Shown: piece after piece, positions 40,109 to 52,184 of the stretch
Numbering within the stretch: position 1 is the stretch's first letter
Layout: each line of letters starts with the position of its first letter
Origin: Parus major
Lineage: Eukaryota; Chordata; Aves; Passeriformes; Paridae
Direction of reading: 5' to 3'
Assembly: GCF_001522545.3 (NCBI RefSeq)
Contig: NC_031770.1
Location: 88,237,194 to 88,301,193, forward strand
DNA: 64,000 nt
Made by a program: the position numbers and the translations under genes
Notes under the pieces: model-generated
What the model saw: only the letters and a program-made list of their open reading frames with translations
Databases searched by the model: none
What the model was told of the DNA's origin: nothing

Positions 40109-40336
40109 TTAGTCTTCAGTGAAGTATGCTTCCAGTCCTTCCAGTTCTGTATCAGCTTTTGCATTTGAAGAGGTGGGAGTAGAACTTGAATTTATACTTT
40201 CCTGACTATTATTTTTTTGTTGAACATTTCCCAAGTTACTGGATTCCTTCTTCACTTCTCTACCACCATTTAACAGCTTCTGACTCTCTGTGAAGTACTG
40301 ATTAGGATGATTCAAAGAAAACCCAATGTCATCAAC
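40109..40336 (-). CDS. PRIM2: PRIM2 last coding exon and stop
   Basis: A 228-base terminal coding segment giving 75 residues and a TAA stop (40111..40109). The acceptor is a strong pyrimidine tract ending TGTGCAG at 40337. The first 25 residues, VDDIGFSLNHPNQYF through LLNGG, match the end of the folded primase C-terminal domain. The remaining 50 are a low-complexity tail rich in serine, asparagine and glutamine that ends with an acidic block (TELEGLEAYFTED). The human tail is equally divergent in its middle but ends in a similar acidic EGLEDYFSED-type motif, so the extreme C-terminus is conserved while the linker is free to change. The tail is probably disordered. Confidence 0.96.
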   Translation of the reverse strand, partial: VDDIGFSLNHPNQYFTESQKLLNGGREVKKESSNLGNVQQKNNSQESINSSSTPTSSNAKADTELEGLEAYFTED

Positions 40337-41322
40337 CTGCACATAGAAGGAAAGGAACACCAAGTTATCACACTTATATCTAAAAATCATCTTTTTCATA
40401 TTCAAGAACAGATTAATTAACAATTAAGTTCCAATTTTGTTGGAATGAGACAGTGTTATTTCCCTGTCATAACATAATAAAGAAAAATACTACCCATCTA
40501 TAAAAAAACATCTAAAAACACAAAAGTAAAAAAAAATCTCTTTAGAGATGTAGGACTACTGAACCTACACCTTAAAACTAGAATAAGGTGCAGCACGTTT
40601 GTATTACTACTTTTTACTTAGCAGGTGCGTTCTTTCAGCTCTGGAATTATTGGATAAATGAACATTCAGTCAATACTTATCAAATATTTCAAATCAACAA
40701 AGCTTTCAGCTTTAAAAGGAAGCTATTCTGATGTATAGACAGACCAGAGTTATAACTTTTGTATTTCTTTTGGGAGGCTCAGAAGTTGGAAATGCTTACT
40801 TCAGAAAGTGCTTCCACCTCCTATTCAAGGCAATCTGCACCTTTCATCTGCCTGTCAGTTCATGTGACTTCTAGGAACATTTTTTAAAATACTGCTTTTA
40901 AAATACATTGGAAGACTTGCTAAATATGGGGTACAACACACCATGGAAGACTAAGAGTCATATACCTGTAAATTTCTGCTCCCACTACATTCCTTTTTTC
41001 CCTGAAAGGAGGGGCCAATTCAGACATAAGTAACTTTGCACACACATAGATTCTCCTGAGGACATCCTGGGGCTAATTTAATATGCCAAACCCCATCAAT
41101 TTAAATTTCAGCCACTTGTGAATAATCATAAAGCAGAGGATCAGTGTGTGCTCTAAATAGAACCCTGATTAAATGCATTACCACTGCCTAGCTTAGCTCC
41201 ATTAGAAAATGGTGACATGGATAACAAAATCTAATTCAGACTGTAGTGAGTGACCTTGCTTGAAAAATCTTAAAAGTAAATAACAGTCCTAGCACTCTAA
41301 TTTAGTACTCAAAGGCATAATG

Positions 41323-41340
41323 AAAAAAAAAAAAAAAAAA
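41323..41340. repeat. Poly-A run (A18) in PRIM2 intron
   Basis: Homopolymer of 18 A on the plus strand, poly-U in the PRIM2 pre-mRNA. Confidence 0.9.
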
Positions 41341-42169
41341 CCCAAAAAATTTAACCCAAAGTCATCACTGAATTTGATTTTAGTCTTATCTGGATGATTT
41401 TCATCCAGACAGCTTTCATCCATGCTCCTATTTTCATTACACCAGAAATAAATTACTTCTTTACAGGAAAGAGGCTTAAAAAGAAGTGATACAGTGAAAA
41501 ACTGGCTTTCCTTTTAGAAGCTCTTAATGAGCTCTGGTTCTTTTAACCTTAAAATCTTAGTTCTCTTCAGACCAATTTAAGAGTCACTTTGTAACTCTTA
41601 ATTTTATTCTAAACTCTTCTCTCCCTAACAGTCTGGAATAAGCTGTGGAAGCAGCTCATTGTATGAATGCAGCCTAAAACTCTGTTTTCAGAGGTGATTG
41701 ATGGTATTTGTGACTTCCAATTTCAGGGTTTTTAGAAGGTATTTACAGGTTGTTAGTTAAAATTGTATGATTCCATGTACCATTTTTTCCTTTTCAAACT
41801 TGAATGCTCCTTAAATAAAACTCTATCAGATGAAGCTTAAATAACTCTTAATTAAAAGAATTTCACCCATTCAAACCATCAACTTTTTGTGAGAGCCTTA
41901 AAAGAGAAAGGGCAAGATTTTTTCACTATCTTAATTTGTGATACAGTGATATAGAAAGAATTCTGTTCTCTGTAATTTTCAACAGGGTTGAATAATCATT
42001 TCTCTGAATAAAGATATTCTGCTCTGGCTGGATTCACAAGAAATTTGAACACAAAAATGGAAGTATTTTTTTACATTAGACTGCTCACGCAACTTTACAC
42101 AAGTTTTACAATGTTTTTAAGTAATACAGACCAAAGCACATTAATTTTAAAAGCCTCATCATTAACTTA

Positions 42170-42195
42170 GCTGTAAGTTAGCTGAAACTTACAGC
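42170..42195. repeat. Inverted repeat, 10-bp arms
   Basis: GCTGTAAGTT and AACTTACAGC around a six-base loop. On either strand one arm resembles a splice donor (GTAAGT) within the stem. It lies in the last PRIM2 intron. Confidence 0.88.
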
Positions 42196-44464
42196 AGGAA
42201 ATAGAGGAAGTAGATTTCTCTAGCAGTTTTGCCAATTCACACAATTTTTTTAAAATCCTGAAATAATAATTTTGAAGCCATAACATCTTTGGGTTTTAAC
42301 CAAGAACTTTAAAATGACAGCTGATAATGCTGCAGTTGATATTACAGAAAAATCATGTGGAGCAATCATGGTGCTACAGCTTTCCTTTTGCACACTTATT
42401 GAAGAGTTAACAAATTGCATAGGTGTATCTTAGCTCCTGCCTGAAGACAATGCACTGGACCACACAAATTATGTCTGCCTTTGGTCTGTGGCTGTGAAAA
42501 AGTGAAACCAAAGCTTAGGAGAGGAGCACTGAAGTTAATAAACCCAGGTTACACAGAATACACAGAGCATCAGCTTTTTTTCTTAGCCCATGCTATTTGA
42601 ACCTGGAGCACTGAAGTGCAAGGACACAACCCCTGTCACCCACCCCCCAAAAAATGTTTCTAATCATTCTCACTCTAGTCCAGCTGCATGTATTAGCACA
42701 GTCTTGGTGCTAAGCACTACACTACTGAAGCTGACCCTGTGAACTTAGAGAAATAAAATCTTTGACAAGTCTCTGTTACAAAGTCATTCACAGACAACCT
42801 TTCTCACATACACCATAACTTTTAAGAATTGAGGCAACACCAACAGCTCTTCCCAACACTTATCAAAAACTTTCTTGGCAAAATTTTTACATAATTTTAG
42901 TTACAATTCTCCATGTGAGCAAATCCATTACTTCTACGAAAATTTACTTAAGATTGTTCCCCCGCTCAAAGAAACAATCAAAGTTACTGATTCTTCTGAA
43001 ATTTCCTTCACTGAAAGGTGATATACAGGAAAGCAATAGTTTGACTGAAAGTCAAGGTAACCAGCTCCAGAGACACATAGAAAAAAATTAAAAATTAATA
43101 AAACATATAGCTGTAGAATAGAAAAAGCAGTCCAAGCAGGCTGGTAACAAGTTGAGCAGCTAAATGCTGTAAAAAAAATAGCCATCATAAGCATGTGCCA
43201 TTCAAACTACAGTGTCTGTGTATTCCGTTTTCTCTCACTGAAACAGTATAAATAGCAAAGCAGAAAGACTGTGAATGTAAGCAGCAAATACAGATATTTA
43301 TATTACCACAAAATTGATAAAAAACAATGCTTTTCTGGAATTTCCTATAGAAGAATGGAAGGACAGCTTTCCTAAAATGCACAGTACTGATTTGTTTTTT
43401 GATGAATATTGACCTCAGGGTCTACAGTCATCTTGAGAAAATATTATTTCTACTGACATGAGCTTACACAGAGCAAGTGTTACCTAAATTTTAAATTGCA
43501 TGTTATTTTGAATTTCCTTCCAGACTGTTAGACTTGTTTTCACATTTTCTAAGATCATAAAACAAAGTGTTCCTCTCAAAATACAGCTACCAGAAGAACA
43601 CTAGACACAGGCTCAGGGTACACCTTTGCTATACATTCATACATATGACTGCTGGAAATATGTGAAGACAAACAGCTCCTCGTAAATCAGTTGTGAAAAC
43701 TGAAAGAACAGGAAAGTCAGTGGTAAATGCCTCTGGGTGGGCCATCTAATGCTCATCCATATTTGTGAAGAGAGCTAAGCTGTAAGAAGAGCTGTGCTTC
43801 ACTGGGGTTGTTTTTGATGACAAGGAATCTTGAACCGGTGCTAAAGCTGCTTCTTTGAATCATGAAATCACACAGGAGATGGGAGTGTGATCATTTTTTG
43901 ATTTAAAAGTTTTTGGAGAAAGTTTTAAAATAACTTTGTTTACAATTAAGCAAATGGGAAAGCTCTGCGAATGCTCATCTTGGTTTAAAAAAATAATCAC
44001 ATGACTACAAATGTGAAAAAATACCAAATAAAAATTAACAAAAGGAACCATGCAGATGCTGGGAGATTAAATTAAGAGGTTTTAGATACTATATTTTTTA
44101 AGATGTATCTAAACACATCAAACTTGCTCAATGTATTAAAGCCTAGAGATTGGATTAAAAGCAGGATACAGAAAAATGTAACTGACTTGAAATATATAAG
44201 ATTCAACAATATTGACCTTTTCAGGAAGACAATGTAATATTTTACTACATCTAGTAATGTTGAGGGTATTCATAACATCAACATATAAATGCAGAAAATT
44301 ACAAAAGAATATTTGAAATTACTGAAAAGAAAACTAGCAAGGCAAAACAGCTAATGATGGATGTCCAAACTGAAAATAGTCTCTGGGATTCATTCACGAT
44401 TTCCAAGGCTTTCCTCAAGGCAAAGTGGGTGATAAGAGCTGAACAAAGAATAGTAGCTACTCAC

Positions 44465-44533
44465 ATCATGTGTCAACTCGAAGTACTTCTGACAGGCCAG
44501 TTGGTAATGCATGCCCTTCACCAGCTCCAGGAC
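44465..44533 (-). CDS. PRIM2: PRIM2 coding exon, next to last
   Basis: A 69-base exon of exactly 23 codons, phase 0 at both ends, reading [18 protein letters not shown] and ending ELTHD. The acceptor is TAG (44536..44534), preceded by a pyrimidine-rich stretch. The donor is GTGAG (44464..44460). The cysteine in QLACQKYF equals human C424, the last ligand of the 4Fe-4S cluster. Differences from human (V for I, E for D, M for T, L for V, LT for MI, D for N) are scattered and mostly conservative. The plus strand here is also open by chance (44354..44557), but that frame is a shadow. Confidence 0.96.
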
Positions 44534-47500
44534 CTATGTGGGGGCAGAGAAATGTGACAGATTCACAAGTAACTTATTGATACTTTCAACAAGGTACTCC
44601 ATGACAGCCTTGCACAACAGCTCATGGACATTTGCAGCACATGACACCTTGTGAATCCTATTAATAAATGACAATTTAAAATGCCCTGGCTAGGTTAAAA
44701 AGAAGATAAAACCACAAGAAGGTATACCTGACCCTTAAAATGTAATTTCAATATTCTTAACTTCAAGAATAAGTTGAATCTATATTTTGGTAATATAGTT
44801 GTGACAGTTATTGTCAAACTATCATATTGCAACATCTCTTCCATAATTGCTGACATAAATCTAGCAATTCAAGTGGTTGAAGCATGAAGCAATCAAGGAC
44901 ACGATTTGTATTTTTATTTTCCATATTACCAGTTCATGCAGATGCACAGTAAAATACTACTGTGTTCCCATAAAGAAAATTTAATGCAAATCTTTTAGAT
45001 AAGTATCTGTGAGAGGGGAATGCTTTTACCTCAATCAGATTTGTTCTTTTTGAAATGAAGCTATTTCTAGTGAAGCTCAGCAGAATATGTGAGTGAATAG
45101 GTTGTTTTGAACATGTATTAGGAAAATCATGCCATCTTTTGTAAATACAATTTGCTTTCCAATTCTACTTCAGGTAATCTCTTCTGTGCTGCACAAAGTC
45201 CCATTCTTATCACCAGAATGCAATGCTGGTTGAAATATTTTAAAGTTTCATTACCTCCTCCCTCCTTTATATAATCAAAATGTATGCTCTCTCTGCTTAT
45301 CAAACAGAGAAAATTGCTGGAATTAAGAGATAGCCTCAGTGGAAGGAAAAATAGTTTTCAAGAAATGTTAATTTCAAGTCATTTCCCAAGGTTGACCTTT
45401 GTGTCAAACACAGCAATATACAGCTTAAATCCCTGCTGTACTCATTATCGGATGCTGCCTCGTATTTATTGACAGATATATAAATAAATTACATTTGCTG
45501 AATGGATAAAAACAGCAACACACTGCCAGGAAAGTACTTAGCCCCATTATTTCTCTGTAATAGCCCAACTGATTACATTTCTATCCCTCTTGCCACCTCC
45601 TGTTAAACCTTCTGTAAAACAGAAAGGCCAAGGCCAGCTAGGCAATGAAGTGATATAAAAATACATACATTTCCATTTCTTTTCTCCTCTCTCCTTGAAA
45701 TTGACTGAAAAAATTAGTAGTTAATGACTGAAAAAATTCATCTGTTCTAAATAATTTCATATTGCCTTACAGTTGCTTGTTTGTTCCTTACAATATAATC
45801 TACCATACAAAAGAGCCATATCTATTTTAAAGAAAATGCTAACCATGTTATAAATACTTTATTAAAAAGTATTTCTTGCCTAATACAGAGCAATTATCAG
45901 AAGACCTATTTGTCCACTGGTTAGTTAAAAGAAAATATACACGATATTCTGTAGCATTCAGACCTGTCTAACCTGAATGTTCCAGTTGAAATAAGTCAGC
46001 TAATTCAACCTAGTTCATAAATACTTAAGGTTTTCTCAAAATTCTTCTTTATTTAATCAAGATTACATGTAAAAAATTATATAAATGATAAGTTTTCTAA
46101 ATTTAGGTGTAAATACATTTTAAACCTCAGAACCTTAAGTGAGCAAACAAACTCAGGGATGGAAAAATTCTTAGTATAAACCCCAAGAGATTAAAAAAGT
46201 TAGGGTATATATATAAGTTTCAACTGGCCACATCATGGGAGACCAGGTTCACCTTCTGCGTATATGAAAGGGAGGGGGAATAAGGGGCATATTTAACATA
46301 TTTAAAGATTAATAGCTTTAGTACATTAACTTGCTATATCAGGGAAGAAGTTGCTAAGAGGAAACAGAAAAGGTTAAACAAGACAATAGAATGGAGCCCA
46401 ACTAGAAAGGAGTCCTCTCTGTAAGAGAAACTAACAATCCTCTATTAAAATGAAACAGATTTACCATCCCTAATAAATATTATCTTTTCAACTACATTTG
46501 TGTCCATAATGAAAGCAAGCTTGCAGCTGTTTTTCCCCAGTATTTCCCAGAAACAGACCTCCACTCAAAGCTTAATTCACAACAGCATTCTTTTGCCTCT
46601 ACATATATTAAGCCATTTACACTGCATTGCTTTATTTTGTAAGTAGAGGTACATACTCAAGGACTTCTCCTGTTTGTCATTATGTGCCTTTTTCTTCACT
46701 GCCATCTGCAACTTGCTTTTCTGATGTAGCTCTACTGACTGCTAATGAGGCTAAGATGATGTTTGGCAGATGTATGCAGCCACCTGCTTTTTTTACAGAT
46801 CCTCAGCACTCAAAGTAAAGATGTTGCATAGCAGGATAGTTGGGGTTCTAGAATTATCCACTGTTATTTTCAACTTACTCAAAGTGAGTTTGGGTTTTTT
46901 ACATTGCAGAATTAACTTATCATGAAAATCTTTTTACTACAGACTCAGTTATGTACAATTAATTTTTAGCTTTTCCTGGAAAATTTCTTTAGCTGCAAGG
47001 GAAAATATTTTTATGGACAGCAATAACCTAAAACTTTTTAAACATTAGATCAACAGGGAGCCTATGTTGGGGGTATTTTTCACTGTGGTGGTCTTCTGAT
47101 GGGGTTTTTTTGCAGGTTTGGCAGTTTTTTGTTCAGTGTTTTGATGGCATGTTTTTTCATCCATAGAAACATATATCTATCTCACAAAGCTAGGCACAGA
47201 CTGGCTTATTTATTTCCATCTCTCTGAAGCATCTTCAACCCACCAAAACACTAAATCTGTTGAAGAATATTACACAAAGTTCAGTAAGTGACTTTATCAA
47301 GACCTTTAATTTAACCCAGTTATAAGGAAAAAAAGAGATATTTAAATTAAGACAAAAATTCTAGTAGAAAGAACAAGCCTTCTTCTGAAGTTATCTGCTG
47401 TTCATCGACATGAGTATTTTTCCCTAAAGAAATTTATTACTCATAGACAAGCAGAAATAACTAGTCTAAACTCTGTTTCTTCTGTTTGTAGAACCAGAAA

Positions 47501-50500
47501 TTTTCACTACTTTTTGCTTTTGGTATTGTTATTGACATGATTTGGAAAAAAGGCAATTTCTACAAGAAAACTTTCTGAAAAAAATAATAGATATTTTGAA
47601 ATAATTCGAAGCCTATAATTTCTAACTCCCTATATGTAAGATGTGCAGACAACACATTACAGTGCATTTAGTACAGCATCACAACAGATGTATTTATCAC
47701 ATAATTATAAAATGGTTTGAGTTGAAAGGGACCTAAAAGATCATCTAATACAAACCCACTTGTCATGGATGGGGACACCTTTCACTAGACCTGATTGCTC
47801 AATGTCCCATCCAACCTGGCTTTGAACATTTTCAGGGATAGAACATCTACAAATCCTTTGGACAACATGTCTCAATGACTCACCACCCTCACAGTAAAGA
47901 CTTTCTTCCTTTTATCTAATCTAAACCTCCCTCTCTTTCAGCTTGAAGTCATTCCCCCTTGTCCTGTCATTATATGCACTTGTTCAATGTCTCATATGTA
48001 AAAACATATCTTAATATATACTTTAATCTTTATATTCTTCAAATTAATTAGCAGTTATCAAACCTGATTTCATTAAGATTTTACCTCATCAGCAGTATAC
48101 CAGAAAGAGACAAATGAAAAATTATATACTATAAATTCAAATGCTATACATATTTACACATTCACACATTAGATGCTCAGCTAATGCATCTTTCTCCAAG
48201 CAGGTTCTTTTGTGTTGTTGGGTTTTTTTTTTTAAGCTACTATCACAAATATAGGCTAACCTAAGGAAAATATGAAATTAATACAAGTTAAATAATACAA
48301 GTTCTTGGAATAAACATCAGGATTAGCTCTCTGCTTTAAGCACTACGGTAACTAGGCAAGACCTGTAAGTCACCTGCTGCATTATTTTGAGGCAATTACT
48401 TCAGCAGATACAATGCTAGACAAGACACAGCCTCAGAAAATCTAGACTAAAATAAGAGATTGGATCCAAATACTTCATAGTGAGCAGATTTACATGTTCA
48501 AATGCTTTGATCACTTTTTTCATTACTGACAGTACTACAAAATGAATGCAATGAAAGCAGTCTAATGCTCAGACTGACAACTGAAGTTACATGTGGTGTT
48601 GCAGTATTTGCTCTGTACCACCATCACAAGGTCCAGCTTTCACTTTTCACACCCAGTCTTGTGAAAAAGCCCTTTAGGATGGTTTTTTTTACTACCAGAC
48701 AGCAGCCAAATGCTTTATCTGTACTGGAAAACTCAGAAACTCTTATAAACTTTAAAGGAGAGGGTGCATGCATGTTAAGAGTATGGACAGCCCCAGAAAC
48801 AAAAGAGAACAACACTAGAAAACTGAGCATCTTGGGTAAAAAGACCACAACTCCATTGTGGCTCACACAATATCCCTGAGGAACAAGCTTCCACAACAAG
48901 GAAGGGCCTTGTTTATGGGTTTGGAGGGAAGATGTGAGTTCTCTAAAACAAAGGATGAAAATCCCAGTGGGGGACCAATTCATCAGTGCATAGCTAAATT
49001 CAAAACCGATGTTTGAAAAATTATGCATCATTCCCAGAAGTCTGGAACAGAGCAAATAACAAGCATAAGAGGTCCTGAGCTCCAGAAAAAACATACCATT
49101 TATTGAAATACATAGCTAAAAGCTCAAGCTCCAAACCATTCATTAAAAATAGGTGTCTAACAGTTTATAAGGGAGCTCTCACTGGACCTGGAGTTAAAAG
49201 GAAGTCTAAGAGTCAAAGGGTATGTTATGAATGAATGCCAGTCTTGAGACCAAGCTACTGGAAATGTAGCTACATGAGCCCATTGAATGATTGGTAAACC
49301 ATCCACCCCACATATTTATTCACAGAGCTAAAGGAAAACAAACATTTCTGATACTTAGCAACTGTCATCAACATCAGAGGAGACTCCTAAAAGCCACTGT
49401 CTGTACTGAAGGATCCTGAACTGTTATTAGTCACACAAACATTACTGGGCCATGAAAATGGAGCAAAAAGGAAGGGTAGCAATAATGACAACTTGGAGAC
49501 AGATGGGAACTTTTATTTTATTTTTTTATTTTTCTTCCTCTTCTCTTACTGGCTATCTGAAAGACTGTCTGATTTAAGAGATTAATTTCTGAGAATCCAG
49601 GCACAGCCAACCTTTTATTTCACATTATTTTATTTTATTTTAATTAGAGGTTTCACATGGACAATATATGATTTTGTGGGTTTTTCTCTTTAATACTAGC
49701 ATTGGAGACTGAAGAGCCCTTTTCCCTAATTGCACTTAAACACCACTAAAGTCACAGACAGGACAACATCCATTTCTGGACAAAAAAGATGCTGATGAAG
49801 ACAATTTTTCTTAGTCACTTTTGATAAGAAAATGTAAGACTTCTATTCTAGTGAATACAAATTCTACTTTACAAACAACAAAACAAAAAGACCAAAAAAA
49901 CCCTAAACACATACACACACACAAAAATAAAATCATAATTCACATTAAATAAGGAACTACATTAAATATGAAGATACTGTCTTACTGTGCAAATTCACTG
50001 AAGAAATAACCTGTACTAAATCCTACCCACACATACAGCAAGCCATCTAAGCCAGTAAATCCTCACCAATCTTTCCAATGATTAGCAGGATAAAAATTCC
50101 AGACCAGCATCAATTCATGCTGTATGTATAAGGAAAAATAGCCAAAGGAAAGTATCTCTAGGGCCTGTCAGATATATAGATGCTTCTTAATATGAACCAG
50201 AAGAGAACAGGGGGGAAAAAATAAAAAAGAAAAAACATTCCTAGGAAAAAGTACAAGTATTTCAGGAATTTGTGAAGAATTACTATAGTGAACAATGAAC
50301 TCTCTAAAACAATTATCTTTTAATTTGTATCTTAATTAATCCTTCCAAGGGAGACTGCTTTGAATGGAACTTTTCCGTTCTTTTCCAGCCAGTACAACAG
50401 TTTGTTAATGCATGACAAGCAATGGTGACATTCCATATGAACTGAAGACTACAGCTGAAAGCAGCTTTTTCCTATGGACCTACACAGAACTGTTTGGCCT

Positions 50501-51127
50501 CAGCTTAAATCTCACCAGTACATTTCTTCCAATGAAAATGATGAAAACCTCTCATTGCCTTAAGCTCTTGCTAGAGCAAGCAGTGGAACTCCAAGTTCTT
50601 CAGGACACATCTCCAAGTTCCAATTCCTACATTGTTTTTGCTATGTAAGATAGATTTTCAATTTAAGCTTACAGTTTTTAAAAGCTGATAAAAAATTCTG
50701 CTTAATTTCATTAGGTGTTTTATGTGCTTTTGTTGTTCAGAGGAAGTTAGCACAACAGATAATGAGGAATATGTTTGGGTTTTAGAAATTTATTACAGCA
50801 AAGAATTACATTTGCGTACTGACTACATAGCAGTCATCCGCAAATTTAAACGTCTTTTAATCACAGTGCAGTAAAACAAAGTATAAAAAAATTCTGGATT
50901 GTATCCACTATTGTAATAAACCTACTCATAATATTAAACAATAAATAATCATCACATCAGTGGGAACACTGCAGCCAGAAAGCCAAAATTCTGGTCTAAA
51001 CCTTTTATAAGAAGAGATATTTCACAATACATACTGACAAATTGCATATGGCATTCCTACACAAACAGAAAGTAAAACTGAAAAGCAATGCCTTGTTAAT
51101 GAAAGTGTCAAGGAAAATATGCCTTAC
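44534..51127 (-). other. PRIM2 intron with one CR1 fragment
   Basis: A 6594-base intron between the CPFRHSD exon and the VLELVKG exon. It is AT-rich. The only recognised insert is a CR1 3' fragment at about 47699..47985. A 156-codon minus-strand frame at 49094..48624 has no recognisable domain, lacks splice or conservation signs, and is treated as chance. Confidence 0.85.
47699..47985 (-). mobile_element. CR1 LINE 3' fragment in PRIM2 intron
   Basis: It starts 'ataaaatggtttgagttgaa' in antisense and includes 'gatcatctaatacaaaccca', 'cctcacagtaaagac' and 'ccccttgtcctgtcattata'. Its sense strand is the same as PRIM2, so it is transcribed in its own sense within the pre-mRNA. Confidence 0.93.
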
Positions 51128-51210
51128 CTGACTTATTCCACTGGGAGGGATCTTGCATGACTGCAGCTTTTGCTTCAGTAGCTCAGGATCACTGTGGCGG
51201 AATGGGCACC
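51128..51210 (-). CDS. PRIM2: PRIM2 coding exon, third from last
   Basis: An 83-base exon. Its first two bases complete a glycine codon, followed by 27 codons from [13 protein letters not shown] to PPSGISQ. The acceptor is CTGTCAG (51217..51211) and the donor GTAAGG (51127..51122). The first complete codon is the cysteine equal to human C384, a 4Fe-4S ligand. The [17 protein letters not shown] string is identical to the human protein as I recall it, so purifying selection is strong and this is an active gene rather than a pseudogene. Confidence 0.97.
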
Positions 51211-52057
51211 CTGACAGTAAAAAATAAGCAAGCTCACAAACAAGGCTGTTTACTCAGGAGTTAGTGCAGTATGGCACTCATGAGACCAGCTAAGCTGTTC
51301 CTAATTGTCTAACAGCTTATTAATAGGAAAGTTAATTACCCATGTGTACAATTGCCTTTTTTTTTTTTTTTCTCTTTAAATAATTACTCTACTGCAGAGT
51401 TATCAGTGCACCACAGGCTCAAGAGTCACATAAAACATCACACCATAAACAGGCCACAGTTCCTATTCACTGACAGGAAAAGAGTTTAAGTTAGTTCCTT
51501 TTTAATAACGACACTGTTGGTATATTTAATAGCTGTGGAAAAAACCAAGAAAATAAAAGGAATGAGAGACAATTGGTCTTTAAAAGCATAGTCCATTGTA
51601 AAAATATAACTTTATAAGTACCTTAGAAAATTCCACCACCTAAGTAGATTTTTTTTTGTCCTAGAGTGAGTTCTGAGACACAATTGAATTAATGACTTAG
51701 TATTAGCATAACAACAGTGAAGCAAGTGCGTATTTTTCATGTTTAGTCATACAGCTGTGGGAGCTTTTAAAATACCTAAGCAAACTTCAGACTTCCTGTA
51801 CAACTGAATTCATAACTCAGAACACCTTGAATTGGTCATTTCTTAAAGCATCTGCACATTTAAAGTCTCCTTGAACTGCATATCACAACGTACATAAAAC
51901 CTGCAGTTACCAAGTCTGATCTAAAGATAACAGTTCAAGACCACTACTTGTCTGGAGATTAAATACACAATTTAAAGAGACTACAGGAATAACTTCTCTG
52001 GCCAAGGGATTCTGCTGTTTGTAAATGCTTGGGATTTTTTCCCCTTAAGGAACTCAC
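51211..52057 (-). other. Short PRIM2 intron
   Basis: An 847-base intron, GT donor at 52057 and AG acceptor at 51211. It has a T15 run at 51357..51371 on the plus strand, which is A-rich in the transcript. Nothing else was recognised. Confidence 0.9.
51357..51371. repeat. Poly-T run (T15) in PRIM2 intron
   Basis: Homopolymer of 15 T on the plus strand. Confidence 0.88.
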
Positions 52058-52184
52058 CATGATAATCCCCTTGACTTGGTGGATTGGACATGATAATCTT
52101 CATGCAGCTGTATGGGGTATAATCAGTCCTCTTTCCTTCTTTCCCATAGTTGTGACGAATGCTGTAAGCATATCCTTTGTCAAA
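52058..52184 (-). CDS. PRIM2: PRIM2 coding exon, fourth from last (Fe-S domain, first part)
   Basis: A 127-base exon encoding 42 residues plus one base. It starts [11 protein letters not shown] and contains [10 protein letters not shown] and [10 protein letters not shown]. The minus-strand acceptor is a T-rich tract ending CAG (52187..52185) and the donor is GTGAGTT (52057..52051). In the human protein this segment starts at F341. It carries Y345 and Y347, part of the tyrosine set proposed to carry charge between the 4Fe-4S cluster and nucleic acid, and C367, a cluster ligand; all three are kept here. Human serine 346 is alanine. The preceding exon should end in phase 0 and encode the segment ending near 'MDPDK'; I could not find it within 52185..64000. 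Confidence 0.97.

Larger units (their letters stand above)
40337..44464 (-). other. PRIM2 last intron
   Basis: A 4128-base intron with a GT donor at 44464 and an AG acceptor at 40337. It contains an A18 run (41323..41340) and a 10-bp inverted repeat (42170..42195). No recognisable transposon or other exon was seen. Confidence 0.9.
40109..52184 (-). other. PRIM2: PRIM2 locus, 3' part (four last coding exons and introns)
   Basis: This is the 3' half of the gene for the DNA primase large subunit (p58), which with PRIM1 and DNA polymerase alpha starts RNA primers in nuclear DNA replication. Four exons join in frame to give 168 residues ending at a TAA. Intron sizes read from the splice sites are 847, 6594 and 4128 bases. 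Phases are 0 entering the first exon here, 1 between the first and second, then 0 and 0. The product aligns from human residue 341 to the C-terminus without gaps through the iron-sulfur region. Upstream exons for the N-terminal domain and the first cluster cysteine (human C287) are not in the window. Human residue numbers are from memory of the family; the alignment places all three cysteines exactly at 367, 384 and 424. Confidence 0.96.

Noticed and set aside
48624..49094. 156-codon minus-strand frame within a PRIM2 intron
   Set aside because: It is inside an intron, has no domain or codon signature, and overlaps an equally plausible 104-codon frame on the other strand.
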